Program-made: the position numbers and the translations under genes
In this document: piece by piece, positions 13,813 through 23,750 of the stretch
How the letters are laid out: each line of letters begins with the position of its first letter
How positions within the stretch are numbered: the stretch's first letter is position 1
Assembly: GCA_019925105.1 (NCBI GenBank)
Contig: JAHGAU010000002.1
Location: 1,426,001-1,490,000 of the forward strand
Length of the DNA stretch: 64,000 nt
Source: Niebla homalea
Lineage: Eukaryota > Ascomycota > Lecanoromycetes > Lecanorales > Ramalinaceae
Reading direction: 5' to 3'
Notes under the pieces: model-generated
The model's input: the letters and a program-made list of their open reading frames with translations, nothing else
Databases searched by the model: none
What the model was told of the DNA's origin: nothing

Positions 13813-15379
13813 CATCAGCAAATCTGCGACCTGCTCGGATCGAGTGAATAAAAAAAATGGATTTATTCACTCAGACCGCTCGTAAGTCACTTACGAGCAT
13901 TAAGGAAAACTTATGAACGCTTTAAACGGTCCCGAGCGGGTAAAAAAAAGCAAAAATAAAAAACATTTAAAACGGTAAAATAACGGTTTTTATTTATTAT
14001 AATTTAAGATTTCTTAACAGTGGGTATTACAATTACCCACTTTATAAACCGTAAATATTTGACGTTTTTTAAAGTTAATTTAAATTCAATTATTTTAATT
14101 AAAAGTTACCTTAGGAGCTAGTAATTTATCCTTAAGGAGGGGTAGTTAAAGGGGGTAATTTAATTTAAAAAACGTTAAGTAAAAAAATTCACGAATAAGT
14201 GGGAAATTCACAAGTAAGCCGGATACTCGCGAGCGCTTAAAGGCCAAGTAAGGGGGATATAAGCTTAACCTGCTTAATCTACTCGCTTATACTCGGAGTG
14301 CTTATATATTTGCAGATATAAAGTAAATAGTAAATAATAAGATAAAAAATAAGAGTAAATATAAAATATTAAAATATTAATAAACCGGCTTAGCCCTATT
14401 ACGGTTATAATCTGAAACTACGTATTACGTTTTTAATTATTATGTTACTTATTATTACTCGATTTAAGTCAAAATTAACCCTATAAATAGCGGTAAATGT
14501 ACTTTTAAACCTTTAGGTAAATATATTTAAAAATTCTAGTAATATTGGTAATAAAGGTAAGCTATACTCCATATAAATTTGAGATTTTGGTACTCCTTAC
14601 GTAATCTCAATATATTTTTCTTATCGATAAGATTACTTAAATATTATATAAAGGGGTTATTGGCTAAGTAAGGCCTTATAGGCCGGATAGCTGCAGGAGC
14701 CGCGGAGCCGCGGAGCCGCAAAGGACTTATGGCTCCAATACGGATACCGTAAAAATAAAAATAGCGTAAAAAGAAAAATACGAATTATTTTTACTATATT
14801 TAATTAAATATATTAAAAAACCTAATATATAAAACGTTACGCTTTATCCGCAAATTTATAAACCCGCTTATCTATATTCGAAACGCACGCGAGTAGATTG
14901 AGCATTTAAATTCTATATCCGCTTTCGCTTGGCTTTTAAGCGCTCGTAAGTTTATTGGCTTACTCGTAAGTTTTTAGCTTACTTATAAGTTTTTTACTTA
15001 ACGTTTTTTATTTATTTTATTAAGTTAAAGCCCTAAGCCCTTATATATTAATACCGCTAGTTCTTAGAGTATGTTTTACCGGAAATAACGAATTTTATAA
15101 TTTTATTTATAAAACGTGGACTATTACGGCTTATAATAAGGGGGAACGGTAATAACGGCTATACCTATACGTTAAAAAAGCTTGGCCAAAAATTTTATAA
15201 AAATTAAAAACTGTTATTTTACCGTTTAAAACGTTTTTCATTTTTTAATCTTTTAATTACTTACGAACGTCTTAAATAATTTACGAGCAGGCCATAAGCA
15301 GGCCACAAACGGTTTAAATAAAAAAAAATCACCTCCTATTTTGGCCCCCTGATCCGAGCAGGTTGCAGATTTACAGATG
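13813..15379. mobile_element. Foldback-type DNA element with long inverted arms
   Basis: The ends match as inverted repeats (left CATCAGCAAATCTGCGACC..., right the reverse complement with a few changes). The match continues inward for about 490 bp on each side. It includes shared blocks such as AAACGGTAAAATAAC, GAGCGCTTAAA with GCCAAG, and CTACTCGC at symmetric distances. The arms carry many copies of ACTTACGAGC-like motifs in both directions, the sort of subterminal repeats seen in hAT elements. The centre (about 14310-14880) has no readable transposase. I could not find a target duplication: flanks are AGTAATA on the left and CTTTCTA on the right. A third copy of the terminus, without partner, lies at 36990-37018. 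A non-autonomous, mutated element; superfamily uncertain. Confidence 0.75.
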
Positions 15380-15590
15380 CTTTCTATATATATAATTAAT
15401 AATAATAATAATCAATTAATACGGTCTATAAAATAATAATAAATTTATTTTATTAATAAAATTCGTTATTATAAAATAAGCTATATTTTATTAAATATTA
15501 TAAATAAATTTAAAAAAAAAACATATTAAGAATATTATATAATCGGAATATAAAGTTGTTTTATTTGAAAATTTTCGAATTTTCGTAATT
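15380..15590. other. AT-rich border of the gene island
   Basis: Homopolymer-rich AT DNA with no gene. Composition changes abruptly at about 15590-15650, which marks the left edge of the unmutated island. Confidence 0.5.
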
Positions 15591-15610
15591 ATTCTAAGTT
15601 AAAATTTTTT

Positions 15611-15800
15611 TTTATTAAGTCCCACAAGAATCCACAAAAAACAATTACCAACGCCCTAATAATTACCTCGTTTCTCGAGACGATTTTAAGCAAATCAGTC
15701 CCTGGACTCGACGGCAAGTTCAATATCGTCGAGCTAAGAGCAGGCACAGGTGCTACGACAAGTCGGGTCGTGGAACGTCTGGTACACCCTGGTATATGGC
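15611..15800 (+). pseudogene. Fragment resembling a fungal PKS C-methyltransferase domain
   Basis: One plus-strand frame from about 15611 reads into LETILSKSVPGLDGKF (from 15674) and then NIVELRAGTGATTSRVVERL. It resembles motif I (S-adenosylmethionine binding, consensus h-h-E-x-G-x-G-T-G-G-T-T) of the C-methyltransferase domain of fungal iterative polyketide synthases. The first motif Gly is Arg here and a later Gly is Ala. Past about residue VHPG the similarity stops: the family's next segment is missing and a stop follows at 15849. Upstream the frame runs into RIP-altered DNA. It is a scrap of about 60 codons from a once much larger gene. Recognition is from motif memory only and other methyltransferase families are possible. 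Confidence 0.45.
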
Positions 15801-15819
15801 GTTGTGTACTCTCGTCGCA

Positions 15820-16170
15820 GAAGTGTCGCACGGAGGTTGGTCACAAGTGACAGCCTCAAAGAAAGCACAAGCCCTACTCTCTCAATGCAGACATAGTGAT
15901 GAGGAGTGTATCCAGTCCATAAATCCACTGGCCAAAACAGACAGTTGATGGAGTGTACACAGTCCATCGTCACTGCCACCCACGGAGGTAGGTCGCAGTT
16001 GACGCCCCAAAACACTCGCACCTGCTCTCTCTATCTCCACTTGTGCCTCTTTCGTCCCCGAGCATGCCTACCATGCTCTACACCATCCTCAACGCTCAAC
16101 GTCGTGGAATCGCAAACGAAAGCCACTATGGCCATGGCCGTCATAGCTACTTGTTCTGGAGGTTTGGCAG
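15820..16170. other. Non-coding, GC-balanced stretch with small imperfect repeats
   Basis: No convincing gene. Two pairs of short imperfect copies occur: CACGGAGG(T)TGGTC near 15829 and CACGGAGGTAGGTC near 15981, and GAGTGTATCCAGTCCAT near 15904 and GAGTGTACACAGTCCAT near 15952. They look like local duplication in decaying sequence. Confidence 0.4.
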
Positions 16171-16171
16171 G

Positions 16172-16240
16172 TAATTCCAGTTTCGATCGCGGTCCTCCGG
16201 GTTATGAGCCCGGCGTGCTCCCAGTACACTAAATGTGTCT
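16172..16240 (-). pseudogene. Initiator tRNA-Met-like pseudogene (anticodon CAT)
   Basis: On the minus strand, 16229-16215 forms a D-arm (GTGT/GCAC around ACTGGGA). 16213-16197 forms a perfect anticodon arm, CCGGG-CTCATAA-CCCGG, with anticodon CAT. The three G:C pairs next to the loop are a hallmark of initiator tRNA. It is followed by AGGAC and a T-loop ATCGAAA (16187-16181), whose A in place of T at the loop start is also an initiator feature. The 3' half of the T-stem and the acceptor stem do not pair, so the gene is broken. A tRNA gene scan would be decisive. Confidence 0.5.
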
Positions 16241-16473
16241 TTGGCTCTTTCGAGCTGCGGTGTAGCTATGACATGCCACTCACGTATAACGACGTGACTG
16301 AGATCAGAACCAAGTCGTTGCTATCAACCTTAACGAGTATTCTGTATGCATGATGTAATGTGTATGAGATGTATTGATGATAAGCTATCTGAGCTAGGAG
16401 AGTTGAAGAAACGGATGAGCGCCAAGACACTAGTGGCTAGGCTGCCATGCTTTTGGCTACCTATCATAGAGTC

Positions 16474-18781
16474 TTATTGCTTGAACCTGAATCTTGTCGG
16501 CGATGTCCGACGCTTTGCCCGTTTCATGTTATATAGTCTCTCAATATCTTCTTCCTTGACTGCCGCACCAGAGCCCACAAGCGCTAATGCTGTGGAGAAG
16601 AGGTTGTTGATGGCACGCCCGCTGGTCTCATAACGCTCAGCCAGCCGTCGTATCATCTCGTCATCGAAGTACTGATCTTGGAACTTGTTGAACAAATTTC
16701 TCCAGATCGTTATTCGCTGCTGGGTATCTGGAAGGTCGTAGTGAATAGGAAGATGGATACGTGACTCAAAAGCCTCATCAAAATCTTCATGACGATTGGT
16801 CGTTAGAATCATAATGCCCTGGTAATACTCCAGTGTCCGAAGAAAAATGGAGACAAACGCATTGCGTTCGATCTCCGTTCCCGTACGTTTAGCTAAGAAG
16901 ACATCAGCCTCATCAATGAGTAGGACCGCTTTCCAAGTCTGTGCGAGTTCAAAGATCTGCTCCAGATTCTCCTCTGCCCTCGTGACATTCGTGCCTAATT
17001 CTCCACTCGTTACGCAATAAAGTGGCTTTTGCACATGCTCGGCAATTGTCTCTATTAGTACGAATCAGTCAGATGTCGACATCATAGTAAGGAGGACAGC
17101 TAGAACACACCTGCGGTCAATGTTTTGCCTGACCCTGGAGGCCCATGCAGAAGAATGGCACGTCCGACTCCCTTTCTAGAAACAATGTCTGCAAAACCAC
17201 GTCGTGAGTCCTCATGCAGATGCACAAGCCGTTGTAATGTATTCTTGATGTCAGATTGGAGAGCCAGCTTTTCGAAACAACTTTTATCCCAATCTATATC
17301 TTCAACATCGTCAACTAAGAACTCCCCCCAGGTTTTTCGCATCAATGCAAAGCCATAGACATAAGGCGTTGTGATCATGGCTTGAGAGTCAGATATCTTC
17401 TTACCCGAAGGCTGAGGATATGTCTGAAAGATGTCTGCCGGATTCAGCCTGAAACCTGGGATGTTGGCAGATGTGCTCGGAAAGGGTCGTCGCTCAAAAA
17501 GCCTTTCGTTCGCGATATCCCTTCTCTCCTCATGTCTTGGTAAAGCATCTGGATGATGCTTGAGATAGGTGTCCAGATCCACCATAATTCTTCCTTCTAC
17601 CTATTCCGCGGATCAGTGTGTCGTAAGATTATAGAGAATCCGCCATGGAACTCACCGCTATCCTTGAATAAGTATATTCGTTCTTATTACGCCGATCGAT
17701 AGAATAAGGACTGGCGGGCTCTGAACGCCGGAGCAGGCTCGGCTGACTAGCAATCCCTGCATTATAAATTTCAGTCTGTGTTGTAAGCGTGTCTTCTCAC
17801 GGACTGACCGTTGTATGTCTTGTGGCTAGTACAGCACAGGGATTGCCATTTCTTTCCACGTTCAATGAGACTTTCGGTTAGACCTTTCTGCTTCTCATCG
17901 GGCAAAAAGTTGAACGGCACGGCGAATAGGCTCGTGATCTTGCGCAAGCCCTCGAAAGGCTCTAGATTTATCTTGTGCAGCACACGTCCGAAGCGACCCT
18001 CGATATAACTCCAATAATAGCAATCAAGTACCATGTATTGGAACGATTTCACTTGGAAGCAGCGGTAAATGTTGTTCTTGTGAGTGACAACGAGCGAGTG
18101 TGGCCGATACAAGGTCCAAAGGAGGTCGTATGTAGCGTAGCCGTAGAGGACATGCCTGTCATACTCTCTCTGAGTTGATTCCAGATTTTCCGTCATGAAG
18201 GTTTCAAGTAATTGAAGTCTTTCTGTTTCGAATGAAGTCCGCTCTGATGAGGTAATGTAGGCGCGAAGCTCTTCTCGATAATAGAAAAGTTCCTTGTAGG
18301 GTGACATGATCACAATTGGAGTGCTTGATAAATTAACGAATGGATAGTCACAAAGTGCATGCTGGATGAAGTTCCGAAGAACTTCGTCGTTGATTTCAAG
18401 CATGGTCTTTTTGAACTTCGGTTCTTCGCTCTTGCCTGCTTTTTTCTCATATTTTCTTCTCAAAACGAGTCCATTCTCTCCGTACTTGTCCCATTGTTGC
18501 TTCTGCTTGGGCGCTTGAATTCTTTTGCTTGTCAGGCACACGGATGAACGATCGGCGCCTTCCTCTCGAATGTCGGTAATATCAACAAAGCTGACTTTGG
18601 TTCCAACTTCTTCTCCATTGCCATCGGATTTCAAGGTGCCATTGGTGCTGTTATGCGTGGTCTCATTCGGTAATGTAGATGCACTGATGGGAGCCGGTGA
18701 ATCATTAGAGACCTCGGCCGAAGCAATGGGGTGTTGTATGGAAGCGAGTGATAAGGCCTGCTTGTATTCTTCCACTGACAT
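16474..18781 (-). CDS. AAA-family ATPase with DUF7025-like N-terminal region, 4 exons, 713 aa
   Basis: Predicted exons, minus strand: 18781-17809, 17756-17656, 17600-17111, 17051-16474. Introns are 52, 55 and 59 nt, each GT...AG with a plausible branch site, and joining them restores family motifs across every junction (YNG|IA, IA|VEGRIMVDL, TA|E). The start ATG at 18781 has A at -3. Residues 1-125 are polar and low-complexity. About 205-320 resembles the DUF7025 region (YATYDLLWTLYRPHSLV, ERGKKW, HKTYNG). The AAA domain has Walker A GPPGSGKT (511-518), Walker B LLIDEAD (565-571) with the catalytic Glu, sensor-1 Asn 607, and an SRI arginine at 619. This is a complete, apparently functional ATP-driven remodelling protein of a large fungal family; the substrate is unknown. 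Its neighbour is divergent. The exact 5' start is the least certain part. Confidence 0.9.
17052..17110 (-). other. Intron 3 of the AAA ATPase gene
   Basis: 59 nt, minus strand GTGTGTTC...ACTAATAG. Removing it turns an in-frame stop into the continuous sequence from Walker A through TAETIAEHVQKPLY, as the family requires. Confidence 0.9.
17601..17655 (-). other. Intron 2 of the AAA ATPase gene
   Basis: 55 nt, minus strand GTGAGTTC...GGAATAG with a CACTGAT branch-like motif. Splicing gives the family motif VEGRIMVDLDTY. Confidence 0.85.
17757..17808 (-). other. Intron 1 of the AAA ATPase gene
   Basis: 52 nt, minus strand GTCAGTCC...AATGCAG. A competing donor GTGAGA 7 nt downstream would put the next exon out of frame with the third, so GTCAGT is chosen. 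The join reads HKTYNG-IA, as in homologues. Confidence 0.75.
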
Positions 18782-19751
18782 GTTGTCAAGGGATTGAAAG
18801 AATTGCAAGGTGATCTTCAGCTGGGGCGGCCCCGGAGTCGGTGAGAGGGGGATGAGCAGATAGTAGGAATGCTGGACAGAGATTGCACAGAAGCTGGATC
18901 TTTTAAACCCACAATGAAGGTTTGAACATGCTTCTGACGACAAGGCGCACCGGTGTAATCTTATGCCTGAAGTCTGCCTTACGCCTTCACTCTCACCGTA
19001 GAGGCATTCTCCAGGCTCACAAATCATCTGCTGATACAAATAGGGTCATGTGCATTGCGGCATAGCCTCTGGTCATCCGGAGAGAAAGAAATCCTCCGGA
19101 TTGGATGAGGCTGTAGGCAACGGTGGCGGCTCTTCCGCTAAGCCACATGCTGTGAGACACTACCTCCCGTGACAGCCTTGCCAGGCGGAGAGAACAAAGT
19201 CTTCCCTTTGTGTTTCCAGGGCGGTGAACATTTATCTACATGGTTGGTTTACTTGTACTGTGAATGACAGGGATGATTTTGGAGCCTCCTTGGACAGAAA
19301 TATTATTCGTTCATCCCAGAAGGCTGTGTGTTGAACACTGCCACCATTGTGATTTTCAGGGCACTCGTGGGCTCCATCTTGCAGGGTATGTTGTAGGTAC
19401 GTACTTTTTGACTCACCTCGGTTTTCGGCCTTAGTCTAGAACTACGCCCCGCCCCGGTTCCTAGCGGGCCAGGCCACTTCCGACACCTTATCTTCAGTGG
19501 CGCATGAAGCTGCTCTGTCGCGTCTACTGACAACAAATGAGGCAGACTCTCCGGCCGAATTTCAGGCAGATTCTCAGCAAATTCAGTCCTTCAAGTTGAT
19601 GCAGGTCTAGAAGTCTAAGCATAGTAGTCGCGAGCGTTTACTACTGATAAATATCACGATGATTCCTGGGTCAGGTGGCAGCTCAAGCGGCAATATTCTT
19701 CGCTTGCCTTTCAAGACATCAACCTGTCCTTGAGCAGACTCCAAGACAGAC
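18782..19751. promoter_or_regulatory. Divergent intergenic region shared by the two genes
   Basis: About 970 bp between the two predicted start codons, so it should contain both promoters and 5' untranslated regions. Open frames in it (for example minus-strand extension of the ATPase frame up to 19039) look incidental. I do not see a clear TATA box or a recognised regulator site. Confidence 0.5.
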
Positions 19752-22291
19752 ATGTCTACAACTACAAGAGAAAATGGGAACTTGGCAGCTCCGGGGGTGA
19801 GCCATGCAGATCGAGGGTAAGTGATGTAGGGTTTCTGATTCATTCACGTCTAGTTGAAAAGTCGTTCTGTCTGACGTCTGCTAGTTCTGAGTCTTCTCGA
19901 TTCGTCCCAGCTACAGCAATTGACTCTCCTGTAACTAAGCTGACCTCACCCAAACGCCGTTCTCGCTGGAGACACCATCCACAGCGCCAGCAACATGGCG
20001 ACGCTCCTGGCCTCACCCAATTGAGCGCTCAGCACAACATCATAAGTCGCGATGAAATCGAAGGAAGGCTTTCCGAGATCAACGTCGACGACATACTCAA
20101 AACAGCAAATAATCACACCGAGTATGTCGATGGCGAGAGAACTTTGAGAAACCTTCCAAGATTTGATGAGTGTGAGGATTTGATGTCCGGTGCAATGTGG
20201 CAACTTTTGCTACGAAAAGAAGTCGAAAAGCTGGTGGGCTTCTCCCGTAAGTCGTCGCCACCTCTCTTCGAGAGTCAAGACTGCCTCCAAAACATGGCCC
20301 GAGAGGACTTCAACCTCGTCGCTGGACTCGCAGACCAGATTTATTGCAACTTGAGCATCTTGCAGCATGAGAATGCTCGTGTAATTATCGAAAAGAGCAA
20401 AACCTCGAACAAAGATGCATGGTCAGAACTGCTGAAGACCCGAAAAACTCTATCAGATCGCTATGCTCAAACCGAAGCACAGGTCGAGGGCTGTCTGCCA
20501 CGGCATCTTGACAACGCTGAGAAAGACTTCCGAGCTTACTGCGCGCTACTGGACTACATTCTGGCTGTGTCCGCATGGTGGATAGTCAGATCAGTGTTTA
20601 GCAAATATTTAGAGCAACAAGTATTTGCAACCCTTGCCCGCTGGGCCGTCAAACTCAAAGCGCTGGCCAAAGACCCCATTCGAGCAGCCGAGCAAGCTTT
20701 GTCTGACACTTCAGACCTTCTCACAATGCGAAAAACAGAGCTGGAGTTTCGCGACGAGATTCTCATTGTTCAAGTGGGGGAGAAAAAAACCGAGATCAAC
20801 ATGTCTGACACACCTTCAGATCCTACCGCGCTGTATTTCGAAGAGAAGCAGCTGCTTGGCGGAGTCCTTAGTGCGATCGTGATCAATTTGCTGGCTACTT
20901 TAGATAGCCAACACCGGTCCCCAACTCCAATCGACAGCTTCGAAATCTGCACTTTGGTGTACCAAACTGGTCTAGAAGGGGAGACGACTATGTTCCACGG
21001 CGCAAGAGATGGTGGCATCTCCACCTCGTCAAACCTCAAGCACATCAACTTCTGTTTGAACAATTATCTATTGCTTAAAAGCAACACTGAAAGCATCCTC
21101 GATGCCCGGATGAGCAGCCCGGGCTCGCAAGAATCGGGGGTATTAATTAGGTGGAATGCAGCTGACGCTCGGAAAGGCCTCCGTGATCCCCAACCAATTG
21201 TTCACTGCATGGACCATCTGGTATCCCTGCTCGTTCCCGCGGCACTGTCGACTCCGAAATGTGCAATCTTGCTCTCTGTTCTCACCAATATTGCCACCTT
21301 ATGGGCGCAGCCTGAGAATTGTGTTGCCATATACTCACCCCCGAAGGAAAACTTCTCTTTGGAATACGTGATAACAACCCCGGCCAGGAAAAACCAAGTC
21401 AGGAAGGTTGGAGATCCTGATATACAGCCTTTGTCGCAATCCCCCGCTCTACAGCTGATGAATCGTAGCGTCAACGCAGCCGACATAGACCAGGGCATCA
21501 TGAGAAAGACACAAGACTACAACTCTGCTGTGCAACAGATGAAAACCTGGAAGATCACCTCTACCTACATCAAGGTCGATTGTCGCAAATACGTCATTTT
21601 AGCATGTGCAGTTGCAGTCCTCCTCGTGCTAGGAGGGCTTGCTATACCATTCTCTGTGCAAAGCCGTATCAGAGGAGTGGACCCGTTCCAGATCACGCTA
21701 TTCACATGGATCGCGTCTGGCTTTGTTCTCGTGCTTGCCAAAAGTCGATACGTGAACAATTGGCCATGGCATGACTTTCTGAAAGGCAAAGTGGTGTGCC
21801 GGTCGCTCTCGGATCTCACTGATGTATCGGGCCTCGACACGCAGATGATTCTTCAGTACCTTCTGCATAAGGAATGGAAAACTCTTTTGGTCACAAGTGG
21901 ACCGTACAACGGGCTGTTCAGGAGGAAGTGTGATCCCCGGACCTACGATAAAAGACTTGTTGTTCCTCAGACAGAAGGCTTCTCCATCGATCGGCCAGTC
22001 GCATTATTAACTATGTACGCGGCAGGCTTCGTGATGCTCAAAGTAACATCCATGGACGGCGAGGACCTTATCTGTCTGGACGGTCGAAAAGGTGGATGGG
22101 ACTATGGGAGCCATGGTCGCAAGGGAAATTGGATGACTTGCCGCAATTTTAACGAAGATATCCTCGAAAGCGCAAGGGACTCAGTCACGACCGAGAAGAA
22201 GGATAAGCATCAAGTCCTATTCCTGAAAAGAATCGAATTCACGTGGGTCAAAGTACTAGGGCTCTATACCAAGGAGTCGTATTTTGGGTAG
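19752..22291 (+). CDS. Fungal two-helix membrane protein of unknown function, 2 exons, 823 aa
   Basis: Predicted exons 19752-19816 and 19885-22291. The 68-nt intron has a canonical GTAAGT donor, a TCTGAC branch site and a CTAG acceptor. It links the ATG at 19752 (MSTTTRENG...) in frame to the long exon. The upstream ATG at 19730 would need the intron unspliced and gives an odd N-terminus. Residues 1-580 look soluble and largely helical, with no catalytic motif that I recognise. Two hydrophobic helices lie at about 591-611 and 622-641, joined by a short loop, RIRGVDPF. The C-terminal domain after them (WPWHDFLKGKVVCRS..., then GFSID and a TMYAAG...MLKV strand-like part) is the pattern of a conserved hypothetical family in Pezizomycotina. 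Both ends are probably on the same side of the membrane. Function unknown. Confidence 0.85.
19817..19884 (+). other. Intron of the membrane-protein gene
   Basis: 68 nt, GTAAGTGATG...TCTGACGTCTGCTAG. The length is not a multiple of three, so the true start codon shifts from 19730 to 19752. Confidence 0.8.
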
Positions 22292-23750
22292 TAAAGCCTT
22301 ATATAACCTCGTCCTCAATCGAAAGGTGTAAGGGACAAGACCACGCAGAAGCTTATAGAGCTCTCAGAGAATCATGGTGTTTGCATGCCAAAGCAAGGAA
22401 GTTTGTTTGCTTAATGTCTTTGACCAATGCCAACTCGCTAAGGAAAGTTGGAGCATTTGGGGCATAAGGAGCCTTCAGAAGCATCGGTAGGATGGAGTGG
22501 GTAGACACTCGGACTTGACGATAGAGGACTGGTTTTGAGTGTCATCAAGGTCCGCTTTAGCTCGTCTATGTATGCCGCATGGCTCGCGGCCATTGCTGAA
22601 CTCCTATTCATTTAAACCCAAAAATCCACCTGAGCAAGAACAGATATTTTCGGACTATCGCCACGGTTTTAACTAACTCACAAGCTGTAATTTGCGACAG
22701 AATAGCTGTCAGAATCGATACAGGGATGCAATACATGTGTCTTGATTAACGATCTTCGTACAGTCTACAGAAAGAATGCGCGGTGAGATTGAAATGCCAA
22801 GACCCACGCTAACGGTATATGGCAGTACACACGAGTGTGGCGAAATATGTAAACAAACTAGGGCTTACACAATGTTTATCCGTTGGTGCCTTGATATATA
22901 AAAATATATGAAACCGGCCATTATAGCCTTATATTATGCATGTGAGTAGGAACCTAAGAGGCCATACGTTTGTTTTCAACTGAAAAGCTTAAGGCGCGGC
23001 GCCTCTTCTGAAAATAATTTATTAACCAACATAAGGAGGAGGCCTAAATTCTTAAACGAAATGCCACTAATCATATAATTTAATTAAAACGTGGCGTTAC
23101 GCTCAGTAAGTTTAATTTACTGTTCGGACTATACCTTCATCTTAATGACCTATATGCTAACGGTCGGCTAAACAAGAGCAAAAGACTTAGAGTAAACTAG
23201 TTAAAACAATCAGCCGGCTTATGATGGTTTTAAAGAAGATTATGGCTACTGGTAGTAAGGGTAAAATATACCATAGTAAATGAAACTTGTTTTATATAAG
23301 GCGTCAAAGTCTGAGAATCCTCCTATTGATGACATAACTAATATATAGAAACCGCTCATTTTCTAGTATACGGCGCGGCGCCGGACCTATACAAAACACC
23401 TTATGATGTGCAGGTTGACAGGAGTATTTGAGGATTAGAAAAAAGAAACATGTTCTATACACTCGCAATACTAACGAGCACTAGCCTATTCCTTGATAAG
23501 GGGCCAAACCAATACAACATCGTTCGACTATGTACCAACAAGTCCAGGGCGCCACATCCAGGGCTAAGATCTCCACGACCGTGGATTCATTATTTGCTCT
23601 GCTGTTTCAAACTGATCATTACGAGAAACAGTGTAAGTAAGATATCCAGTAGATATTGAGAGGAGTTCCGTTCTCCTCTCCCGCTAGCTTCGGTTCGTTA
23701 ATGTTAGCATAGCTCACTAGCACTCCAGAAACATACCAGCTCTTAAAGAC
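22292..23750. other. Right part of the gene island without a convincing gene
   Basis: Intermediate composition, decaying into AT-rich DNA after about 23750. Frames of 60-75 codons (22243-22467 and 23450-23659, plus) have no recognisable motif and poor coding character. Two copies of the palindrome-like GGCGCGGCGCC occur at about 22993 and 23371. Possibly relics of a gene damaged by RIP leakage from the right. Confidence 0.45.

Noticed and set aside
13813..15379. An 8-bp TSD for the foldback element (hAT expectation)
   Set aside because: The flanks do not match in any register I tried, even allowing RIP changes, so superfamily is left open.
15906..16232. 108-codon plus frame left of the ATPase gene
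   Set aside because: It has low-complexity residues and no domain, and covers the tRNA-like pseudogene on the other strand.
19303..19843. Minus-strand frames of 77 and 78 codons between the two genes
   Set aside because: They have no motif or coding character, lie in the presumed promoter region, and one overlaps the other gene's exon 1.
19730..22291. 853-codon reading of the membrane-protein gene from 19730
   Set aside because: It requires reading through a canonical intron; the N-terminal 50 residues look non-coding.
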